From the NCBI GenBank assembly GCA_905221605.1, contig CAJNDS010000957.1, forward strand, positions 175,001 to 237,000: 62,000 bases of DNA, given 5' to 3'. Numbering within the stretch: the first letter of the stretch is position 1; the number at the start of each line of letters is the position of its first letter. Source of the stretch: Symbiodinium natans. Its lineage: Eukaryota > Sar > Dinophyceae > Suessiales > Symbiodiniaceae. Position numbers and translations under genes: made by a program. Below, one piece after another: positions 41,647-51,279 of this stretch. Under the pieces are notes generated by a model. That model did not search any database and was not told the origin of the DNA. It saw only the letters and a list, made by a program, of their open reading frames with translations.

Positions 41647-44600
41647 TCATGTGAGACGCACAAGGTGGTTGGCCTGGACTTGGATGGGCCCGGTGAGATA
41701 GATTCCTGGCTTTTCTGGGTTGCACATCAACCCCTGGTCGCCATCATTGAGCACCCACCTCTGAACCAGAGACACCAAGCCTTTGGACTGCACACCATCC
41801 TTCCAACCTCCTTCTGCAGAAAAGATTGCTACACTGCCCACATCGTCCCAGTCAGGGTGCGACCGCTTGTTGCCCAATTTGCGGGGTGTCGGGCTTGGAA
41901 CGAAAATGCAAGCTTCGGACTGTTTCACTTCAAACACACGCTCCTTGGCGTCCCCAGCATCATCCTGTGCGCAGGGGCTATTTGGGGGTTCAGTTCAGGA
42001 AGCAAAACTCAGGCACAGTTTTTTCCATGACAACACAAAGCTCCTTGACAATCTTGGGGTTCAGAGAGTGACAAGCAAACTCTATGTTCTTCACATCCAT
42101 GTTCTTGGCTTCCATTGCAAGCAGCCAGGATCGCAGTGTCTGGACTGGGGAACCCTCTGGTTTGTTGTCGGAGTTGTTGCGAACTCCAGCCATGATTGTG
42201 TCTGAAGAGAAGCCAATCTGCATGTTGCCCTTGTCCGTCTCCTTCGCCGCAGCAGTTGCCTCCTGTCAGAGTCACGGATCACAAAAAAGACTCCAAGACT
42301 CTGAGTCCCAGAAAAATCAGAAGAACCTGTCCTCGTTGACTTTGAACTTGCCATATGCCAATGCCAAAGGGAACTTTGAATCCAGCTCCACATCCTTCTT
42401 TGCGTGCACCCAGATGTGACCCTTGTTCGTGAAGATGACCGTGCAGTTGGCGTCCAGGCTGTCAATCTGGCAGATGGGACCCTCGGATGTTGTCAGAGCT
42501 TCCAGTGTCTGGGGACTCTCGGACTCTGGAGTCAGGACTCTGGCTTTTTTGCCTGGACTGGGATTGCTGTCACCCTCGCAACCACGCTTCTCGCCAGAGT
42601 TCACGTGTGGCTTGCCACTCTTGTTCCAGGCGTCATTGTGCTCCTGGACGAAAGTCATCCACTGCTTCTTGAGGTCCTCATCCTTGAGCTTGTCCTCGAT
42701 GTCGTTGAGAAAGGTTTCTCGCAAGGGCAGGTTCTGTGCAGCACCAGGGAAAAGAGCCACGAAGTCTTTCTCCACGAGAACAGGAGGGTCACGTGTGTCC
42801 TTCCACGGGCTCAGGGGCACCCAGTCCTTGATTGAGATGACCTTCTCCTGTGCCAAGCTCTGCAGTTTTCGTCGAATTGCAGACTGCAACCACTTCGCAA
42901 TCTTGGCATTCTGGACTCTGGGATCCACAGCAGTGCCTTTTTCCTTGTGTGCACAGTCCCGGCTGTTGCAGTCTGCCCACACAATGCCCACGTAAATGGT
43001 CTGGGGAGCAGGAAGTGAAGGGCTTGCACGTCGGCGCATCAGAGCTTCGGGCAGTGAGTGGTCATAGGCAAACACATCGATCCAAGCGGCACCTGCATTG
43101 TCTGGGGCCCTCATGCCTTGCCACAATGCATCATGGAAGGCTGCGGGCACTGGGTAGCCAGCAATCCACTGCTTTCTCCGAGCAGGCTTGTTGGATGTGT
43201 CTGATGTTGCCATTGATGAGGAGAATCCCCGACGAGGGTCAACCATGGACTTGATGGCCAACATGGGCACTGGGGTCACCGTGTTCTTGATAACTATTGG
43301 CAGCATCTGCCTTTTCCACAAACTGCTCTGTGCAAAGTGGCTGAAAAGTTGCCCTTCTTTGTTGGACAAATCTGAGATTGCCACGAAGAACTTGTGGAAG
43401 CCAGGCCGCTGAGATTGTGGAGGAATGGAATTTTGATCAAATGCCAGAAGACACTCTCGGACAATGAGTCGATGCTCTGGTACATTGAGAAATGCTTTGA
43501 TCTTCTCTGTGGCTTCGAGAACACTGGACTCTGTGTACTCCTGAGATGCATAAAGTCTACCAGAAAGAATGTAAAACAAGGCAATTTGTGGATTATGATT
43601 GCACGCCGAAGCTCATTCCCCCGACCCCCACACGTCGGAGCAGCCACAATGATAATGCTTTTGTGGGGGTCCTCTGCCACAGCTGTTGCCACTGATGCGA
43701 CAGCAATCTCACAACCTCGAACTGCGTCGTACCCGAGCACAGTGGGGTTCATCCAAAAGACACGGTACATGCTGTCATCCGGGATTCTGTGCTCATCCTT
43801 GAACTTTTGCAGGGACGCCTCAGCAAAAGTCATTCCATGTGGAAGCTCCAGAACTTCCCGAATGGGATAGAGCTCGTCCTGGCAATTCTCCACGGCCTTT
43901 CGCTGTCTGTCTTTCTCCTTGTCAGCGATCTCCGCCTGAATTGTCACTCCAGTTCGTTGAAACTCATCTTTTTTCTCCTGGTAAGAGTTCCACTGCATGA
44001 CCTCCTTTTTCACTTTCGCAGTTGCCTTTGCGAACTCTGCCTTCTGCAACTGCAGGTCAGCCTCGGACTCGGAATTCTGGGACTGCGAGACTGAGGCCAG
44101 CACCTGAGCAAAGATTAGGCAGCTGTCCCAGTCACTCCATGGTTCTAGCATTGGGTCTCTCCTACAACATGATGGTCGTGTCCTGCCTTGACACCAACAT
44201 CTGCCAAAAAGCGGAAGTTTTGCACTTGCAATTTGGGGGTCATGACTCGGAACTTCTCCAGAAGCTCCGCATCGAGGTAGCCCCGAGCAAACTTGACCTG
44301 CAATGTTTCCAGCTGCGTCGGGGTGACCAGCTTCTGCATTTCGGGCAAGAAGTGTGCAAAAATCGCGGAAATTCCCCAGGCTGACTCCGGATCCTTCTGG
44401 TCACGCAAAGCAGAGGCACCAGTGGTCAAGTTGATCTTCTTTCTCAGTCGTCTTGCATCTTGTAGCTTGAAGAGAAACATCTGCACTTTCCTGCGGATGT
44501 ACCAATGCCTCTTGCGATTGTCGGCCTGCAGGATGCTTTGCCAGAGATCCGACTTCACTCCAGTCTTCAACTTTGCACCTGAGAAAGCATAACTTGATTT

Positions 44601-45719
44601 CTGCTGAAAAGACATGAATCTTAACAAAATGTGTTCTGAAGAATGACACAATCAAAATACCGGCCTGCGAAGAAAACATCGACGGCTACGGCCTTGTAGG
44701 GAATGGCAGATCTCTGTGGCGGGTACAGCTGCCAGTGGTAATCGATGAGTTCTTGTGTGTCTTTGCTCAAGGTGGGATAGATTGTCACCAAACTGGCTTC
44801 CATTTCGGAAAGCCTCTTTGCTTCGTTCGATGACCCTCCATTGAACTCTTGAATCATTGCAGAAGCACACTCGGTCCACACAAGACCCTCATCCTTTGCT
44901 TGTGCCATGAGCAATGTGGATACTTGAATGGGATCTGGCCTTGGCCTTGCAGCTTCAGCAAATTTGTCCTGGAGCGCGCGGAATCTATCGAACTTGGCAT
45001 TCCCTGTCGTGTGCACTGTCGCCCTGAAGCCGAACAACGCCTGCAATTGTGTCTGAATCGACTGAAGTTCTGTATCAGTCAAGGCAGCTTCAGAACATGC
45101 CAGCAAAATAGCTTTCATCGCCAGACTCTTTGTGAAGCCAATGCAATGACCTAGGCTGAAGTCTGGCAAGAGCTCACCTGCTGCGGGCATAGTAGGTGGG
45201 ATCCAAAGCTGGATGGGGTTGTTCATACTGTCGTACGATTTCTCCAAGAAATCTGTGGCACAACGAAGGACATTCACCATCTTGCTCTTGCCTTTCTGTG
45301 AGTGTTGTGGAAGGAAGCTCAAATGCCAAGGCATGAGGACAAGCTCCTGTGTCACATCTGCTTCTACCATCGGCACCCGGTCTTCAGCCTGTCGTGCTTT
45401 GAAGATCCAGGATGGGTCGATAGTGTGTAGTCGCCTCTGAACTGTCAGGAAGACATTCTTCAAGGCAGTCGGATCGGTGCCAAAATGTTCTTGCAAGTAG
45501 TCACCTCGTTGCTTCTTCGAGTCTCAGAAGTATAAAAGGCCACGGGGGCAGGGTCAAGAGGGACACAAGAAGGGCACACAATGGACTAGATGATGAATTA
45601 CTGAGGATAGCACAGATCTCCACGGCATCAGGTTGCTCTGGGTCACCGGAGCCACCAAATGTATCCTCTAGCCAAGACTGTAGCTTGGCAATGCTCTGTT
45701 TCGCTTCCTTCGAGAGCAT
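41647..45719 (-). CDS. large spliced gene of unknown function
   Basis: Successive minus-strand blocks without repeats look like exons of one gene: 45,719-45,600 (MLSKEAKQSIAKLQSWLEDT), about 45,520-44,660, 44,620-44,160, 44,140-43,610, 43,560-42,315, 42,265-41,990 and 41,937-41,647. Together they encode roughly 1,300 residues. The third and fourth blocks are Lys/Glu-rich and helical (VQMFLFKLQDARRLRKKINL; FAKATAKVKKEVMQWNSYQE). The fifth contains QTIYVGIVWADCN and a Ser/Pro-rich segment with TPESESPQTLEA, the translated heptad motif. I recognise no enzyme domain. Splitting into two genes is possible. Order and strand suggest co-expression with the downstream three genes. Confidence 0.5.
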
Positions 45720-46163
45720 GGGTAGGTAGGCACTCTGGGACTCGGGACTTCAGGACTCGAGTCACAAAGAACTGCAGCATGCAAGTGCATGGTTTGGTGA
45801 ATCTGAAGACTGCAACGATAACTTGCCAAAACTCGATCAGGCTTCTTAGCTGAGGCAGAGGCCAATCGTAGCAATCACCCTGATCGTCTCAGTTCCTGTG
45901 CAATTGAATGGGTCTGACTCAAACTTCGACCCAAAAAATGCTTAGAAAAAAACCCTGAATGCTCAAGTCAGCCCCCGCAGAGTACAGAGTACAAGGGCCA
46001 GAGTCCAGATTAGAAGGCCTCACACCACTGTGGCTTCAGAGGGCCACAGGCTGAAAGCTACTGGGCTTGAAGCTAGTGGTCTGGAGCTGCCTACAGTCTT
46101 GAAGGTAAAGAACCCAAAACAGGAAAACTTAAAACTTAAAACCTTTCCGTCCGGAGCCCCCGG

Positions 46164-46593
46164 AGTAGCTAGAGGCCGGAAGGAAAACCGAAAGCTTAAA
46201 TTGAAAAAAAAATTCTGTCCGGAGCCCCCCCGGTTTTAAAAAGTTAGTGGCTCCCCGAATCTTAGTGCCAAGAGTTGGGCTTCGCCGGCGGACCCCCGAG
46301 ACTTGGCACTAGCCAGGGTGGCCAGTGCCTTTTGTCACATCTTCCAAGTATGAAGCTGCCAAGTCTCAGGCCCCGTCGGCCGAGGCCTGAGACTTGGCAG
46401 CTTCATACTTGGAAGATGTGACAAAAGGCACTGGCCACCCTGGCTAGTGCCAAGTCTCGGGGGTCCGCCGGCGAAGCCCAACTCTTGGCACTAAGATTCG
46501 GGGAGCCACTAACTTTTTAAAACCGGGGGGGCTTCGGACCGAATTTTTTTTCTAAATTTAAGCTTTCGGTTTTCCTTCCGGCCTCTAGCTACT
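46164..46593. repeat. 430-bp central palindrome
   Basis: The two arms are nearly perfect reverse complements from AGTAGCTAGAGGCCGG to CCGGCCTCTAGCTACT, with an 11-nt loop (CCGTCGGCCGA) at 46,373-46,383. The centre (46,378.5) is about 4 bp from the midpoint of the whole element (46,382.5). It separates the all-minus left core from the mixed-strand right core. The stem is GC-rich and could extrude as a cruciform. Confidence 0.95.
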
Positions 46594-48028
46594 CTGATAA
46601 CTCAACTCACAGACATGGGGAAGGCACATGACAGACTCACAGGTGACAGGTGTTGAGGTGGCTTAAGGTGGCTCATGCTGGCCTGTCACTGGGATGGAGG
46701 GGCACAGACAGAGTGACTTCAAGTGAGCCTCAGCCTCACTGATGTGGGGTAAGTGACTTGCAATGACAGTGAGTGCCCTTAAGACCCCTCAAATTATCTG
46801 ACTCACTTCAGGCACCTAGTAGATGAAGCACTGTGATTCTCCATGGCTTGACAACAATGAGAAACACACAGAAGAAGCACCCTGCCCGACCCTCATCATT
46901 GCTTAAGCACTAGGAGAAGCACTCGGACTCGCACTACCTGACACAAGACAAAACAACGGCCCGGCTTCAGGAACTTTGACATGGTACTCAAGCAGCAGCG
47001 CTCTGTCCGAGTCTGACACTAATGTTACTTAAGCACCAGATGATGTCCTGGGCACACATATTGCTTGAACAGCACACAAGAAACACCCCCACAGTCTTTT
47101 TGCTTAAGCGCCAGAGAAACAACCTGTCATCCTGCTTAGGCAGCAGTTGAAACACCCCGACACGGAATGTAGCTTAAGTGCCCGACAAAAACCTACGGTT
47201 ACACTCGCAACCAGAAGAAGCACCCAGATTTGCTGAAACAGCAGAAGAAGCAACCTAGTCCCATCTGCCCTTACTGACACAAAAAGGGCCTGACACTCCA
47301 GTGCTTCAGCGCCAGAAGAAACAGCCCGACACTACTCTTGCTTAAACACCAGACCAGAAGAAGCACCCTGACAGTCCATGTACTCAGTTGTACCACCGGA
47401 AGCACTCAGTGCAAGAAGTGGCCTCGGAACCGACTCTGTGCTAAAACGCCAGAAGTAGCAGTGACCCAACATTCACTACAGCTGGCTCCCCGGCATCGTT
47501 TGCCTAAGCACCAGAAGAAGTGCCCGGGCACACATGAATGATAGTTTCATGTGCCACAAGAATCATGTCGACACATGTGCTGAAGGGCCAGAAGGAGCAC
47601 CGCTCCATTGAGTCAGAGCCAATGAACAGAAGAAACACCCCGAAAACTCATCGGGTTGCTGAAACAGCAGAAGGACGAGAAACTACCTGACACTCCAGAA
47701 GAAGCATTGGGACACATCGATTGTCAAATGGACCAGCACAAGAAGAAACCCGAGACACAACTTGCTTAAATACTACATTAGATATTACAGTCATTAAAAA
47801 ATTGCTTTGGCACGACAAGCAAGAAGCACACTGACCCTCTGCTCTAGCAGTGCAAGATTACCCAGACACTCATTTGCCTAAGTGAGGGCCCACAAAGAAG
47901 CAGCCTGACTACCATTTGCTGCAGCACGACATGGAAGCACCCCGACTGTCATTTGCTACAGCAGTAGTTGAATTTGCATCAGTGCACCACAGCAAGCTTA
48001 ATTAAGGAGCCTCACAAGAAAAAACATC
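46594..48028. repeat. degenerate GCTTAAGCACCAGAAGAAGCACC repeats
   Basis: From about 46,850 to 47,970, diverged units recur every 35-70 bp around TTGCTTAAGCACCAGAAG and GAAGCACCCTGACAC. Stops occur in all frames. At 46,600-46,850 I see only short GGTG/GTGAC-rich sequence. No gene. Confidence 0.7.
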
Positions 48029-48450
48029 AAGGCACTTGGTCCACTTTGCATGGATCACCAGGTTTTTCGCAGTGATTGCTCTTAAAGCTTGGAGGGTGCC
48101 AGCCTTGAAGAAGAACACCATCGGCAAGGATGCAGCTGTCACCTTGTCACAGCAGGCAGACATATGGTGACACCAGAGTTGCGACATGTAACTCAGAACT
48201 CTGACCAGAATCACAGAGTCCAGAGAACAGTCCAGTGCACAGACCCCAGGAGTGCAGAGAAATGCAGTGCCTTCTGTTCGGAGACTCTGCGTCAGTGTTG
48301 AAAAGATTACAAAGTTACGAAGTTACTTGCAAAGTGACATGCTCTGAGGTCCATGCCTTCTGGCACTCGGAACTCTGGACTCTGACAAGTGAGTGCTTGT
48401 CAAAGTCCAGCAACAGACTTGTGCCCAAGAGCCTGAATCAGAGTTAGAAA
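48029..48450 (+). pseudogene. decayed 3' copy of the serine-recombinase gene
   Basis: Positions 48,029-48,170 match the last 50 codons of the gene at 50,488-51,279 (ACCATCGGCAAGGATGCAGC and CACTTTGCATGGATC blocks are shared), with an internal deletion and frame changes. The match continues through the downstream non-coding sequence (CAGAATCACAGAGTCCAG, AAGTTACTTGCAAAGT) to 48,450. The catalytic part is absent. Confidence 0.8.
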
Positions 48451-49062
48451 TTCATCCAGTTGACAGTTCTGTTCACCACTCTCATGCACTTTCGGGGCGA
48501 CTTTGGGGGGAGCCAGTGGATTTACATGTCACATGTCACAACCACATTTATGTTCTGTTCTGCTCCTGACATGGACGGCTCTGCAATGTCAGAAACCATG
48601 CATGCACCCATTGTTCTGCTTTTGCCAATATCTAACCTTGGATCCAGGACATTAGGAGACATGCCCTAACAGTACTGGCAACACACTTGCTTGACAAAAC
48701 ATGACAGCCTACTCTTACTACCAGTCTGCCACTGCACGACAAAAAACTCTCCGCCTACTACCAACAGCACCCTAGGAAATCTTCAGGTCAGAAAAGAAAA
48801 CCCGACCCAGGCAAAACCGTCAAGCTGGAAGACCTCGAACGGCAAGTGTGACATGCACACAATGATCCAGCCTGCTCGTGTCAAGAGACTCCTCATGGCC
48901 TGTCAGGTTTCAAGGCAGGTCCGATGCTTCTGGGATTCAAGTGTGCACATGGTTCAGGAGCTGCTGAGCTTGTGGAAGAAACACAGTTTTTCCACGAGCA
49001 GTCAGGTCAAAGTAAAGTCAAGGAAAAGTGAGCCCACGTGTCTGGGACTCTGGAATCAGGAC
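48451..49062. other. no supported gene
   Basis: Spacer between the decayed recombinase copy and the SR-rich gene. It ends in a heptad cluster at 49,043-49,070. Confidence 0.5.
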
Positions 49063-50291
49063 TCAGTCGTCTGAGCCCGCCTGTCTTTGACTGCCACGGG
49101 GTCGTTGATTCCATATCACCTTCTTTACTTTCGAAATGGCAACATGTGCAATCTCCTGCTGGCCTGTCATCCTAAGGGCATATTCACTGGATTTCGCTGC
49201 ATGATGAGTGTACCTTTGGCTGTATTCCTGAGCACGTGCACTTGCAGCAGCTGCCAGAGTCAATTTTGCAATAATGTAATTGTGATCCGGTTCACTTGTT
49301 GACGGTGACGAATCGCGCTTCCCCGTCCTGATCCTGGATGACCTTGACCGTGCTGGTCCTTTTGATCTCGTCGATCTCTTTGATCTCTTTGAGGTCCTTG
49401 ACAATCTCTGAGAGGTACTCTTCGATCTCTTCGACGCCGACCTCTTCGATCTCGACCTGTGAGATCTTGATCTTGTCCGCCTATTTGATCTGGACCTTTT
49501 CGCATCACTTGATCCACTGCTCATTGCCTTTTCTGTGGGAGTCAGTTCTCCGGACTCAGGGACTGCATCGGACTGAGCTTGGGGAACTGCAGCAGGAAGC
49601 TCGGCCGCGTCATGACTCTGGGTGGCCTGCAGTGCACACTCGGAGAGGAATGCTGGTGGGGGATAGAAGTCAAAGAAGTGCAGCAAGGAATGTCAGTAAC
49701 AGTTCACTAATAAACACAGCCCGCCCCCCCCCCCCCCCCCCCCCAACAGCAACAGCAAAGACAGAAACAGCCGGGCAAAGAAGTGGTGCCTCTGACTCTG
49801 CAGCTTCTTGCTTCTCGGGAGGGGTCGGTTGAAGCAGACGTGGTGGCACAACCTTTGGCACTGGTCCAACCTTTGGAAGTAGTCCTGGCGGCAGAACCTT
49901 TGGCACAGTCGGACGAACAGGAACATGTGTGGGCAAAGGTATAGTGCCAGCTGCCTTGCTGTTGGAAGGTGGACAGAAATAGCAACATATTATGTGCATC
50001 TGAACAAAGGGTTTAACGTTTTTTAGCACAATTTTCATTTCCTAAATCAGTCGGCAAGGATGTGGAAAAAAGACCAGTAACTCCAACTGCAGCTTCAGGT
50101 ACTTTGCACTGCACACCAGCCTCCTCAAGCTTGGAGCTCCGAGCTGGCTCCCCAGATGCCTTTGGTGGCTGCAGCTGCCCAGGAGGGACTGCTTGTAGTT
50201 CTTCCTCCGCAAGCCTAGCTGCTTCTGTTTCTGCAGCTAAAGCTGTCAAAGCAGCTCTGTCTGCAGCTTGCATTCGTCCAACAGGCAACAT
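49063..50291 (-). CDS. SR/RS-rich protein, spliced
   Basis: The first exon (50,291 to about 50,080) reads MLPVGRMQAADRAALTALAA and a Glu/Ala-rich helix. A Pro-rich middle block (about 49,975-49,800) reads PLPTHVPVRPTVPKVLPPG. The last block (about 49,686-49,063) contains RSRSNRRTRSRSHRSRSKRS and further RS/SK dipeptides, then an Ala-rich helical tail (KLTLAAAASARAQEYSQRYT). A poly-C run at 49,723-49,744 (poly-G on the coding strand) lies in an intron. RS domains in eukaryotes act in pre-mRNA splicing or nuclear-speckle targeting, but no RNA-recognition motif is seen here. The gene is divergent from the recombinase gene with 196 bp between starts, a candidate shared promoter. Confidence 0.5.
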
Positions 50292-50487
50292 GGCTGAAGA
50301 GCAACAATTACTCCGGACTCGGTAATCAGGACTAGTCAGGACTCTGTCTTCAGATGAAAATAAAACCTAGGATTGTCATTGTGTGTGTGTGTTGTGTGTC
50401 TGAATCCTTCTATGTGCTTGCCTGGCTCAAGTTCCAGAGTACTGACCCAGATTTCCGAGTTCCAGAGTTTCTGAGTTTCCCATCTGC

Positions 50488-51279
50488 ATGGCCAGCAAGC
50501 CAGCTGCGAACAAGAAGAAAAAGCTGACAGCATCAAAACATTCCAAGCAGACAAGACAAGACAATAACATTGTGGAGTCGAAGAAGAAGGCTGCAGTCTA
50601 CTCCCGCACATCATCGAAAACAAACATCAGTGGTGACAGCACAGGCAGGCAGATGCGGGCGGGCCTTGCTGCAGCGAAGAGTTCCGGTTGCACCCCCGTC
50701 AGCCTCAAGCGTGTCAGTGAATGCATTTCAGGGATGTTGCCTCTGCCACAGCGGAAAAAACTTCATGCACTCTTGGATGGATCCTACAGCCATGTCTATG
50801 TGGAGAGCCTGAGGGCTTTGGGTCGCAAGGCCAGTGGCATCGAAGAGGTTTATGAGGCAGCCAAGAAAACAAAGACCAACGTTGTGGTGGCCGACCTGCC
50901 TTGTGTCTTCAGCTTGTCTGCAACACCAGCAGAAGCCTTCCAGAGACGAGTGATGGCAGCTGTTCAGGAGTTTGAACGTGATGTTATTGTCAACCGTCTA
51001 CAAGAAGGCTTAGAAGCGAAAGCCAAGAAGTTGAAGAGTCAGGGCAAAGATGAGAAGGTCAACGGGCGCAAGAGCTACTTGGACAAGTTCTTGAAGAAAG
51101 AAGGTGAAAACAAAACCATGAAGATGAAGGCACTGAAAGCACTTTGCATGGATCGCCAGAAAGGCAAATTTGGCTTCCGAGAACTTGCTGTTAAAGCTTC
51201 GAAGGTGCTGGCCTTGAAGAAAAGCACCATCGGCAAGGATGCAGCTGTCACCTTGTCACAGCAGCTAGGCATACACTGA
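50488..51279 (+). CDS. serine-recombinase (resolvase)-like protein, 263 residues
   Basis: After a Lys-rich N-terminal extension (1-34), residues 35-182 follow the serine-recombinase catalytic fold: AAVYSRTSS (R40, candidate nucleophile S42), DSTGRQ, VSECISGMLPLPQRKKL (R89), VYVESLRALGR (R113 at the place of the conserved 'LDRLGR' block), VVVADLP, then the long helix MAAVQEFERDVIVNRLQEGL. Prokaryotic resolvases cut and rejoin DNA through a Ser-DNA intermediate at palindromic sites. Oddity: where resolvases have Asp-Arg in LDRLGR this protein has Arg-Ala, so activity may depend on the neighbouring Arg109 or be altered. The C-terminal 80 residues are basic with a helix-turn-helix-like end (FGFRELAVKASKVLALKKST). 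Intronless; a decayed partial copy lies at 48.03 kb. I recall related proteins in Symbiodinium. Confidence 0.7.
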   Translation: MASKPAANKKKKLTASKHSKQTRQDNNIVESKKKAAVYSRTSSKTNISGDSTGRQMRAGLAAAKSSGCTPVSLKRVSECISGMLPLPQRKKLHALLDGSYSHVYVESLRALGRKASGIEEVYEAAKKTKTNVVVADLPCVFSLSATPAEAFQRRVMAAVQEFERDVIVNRLQEGLEAKAKKLKSQGKDEKVNGRKSYLDKFLKKEGENKTMKMKALKALCMDRQKGKFGFRELAVKASKVLALKKSTIGKDAAVTLSQQLGIH

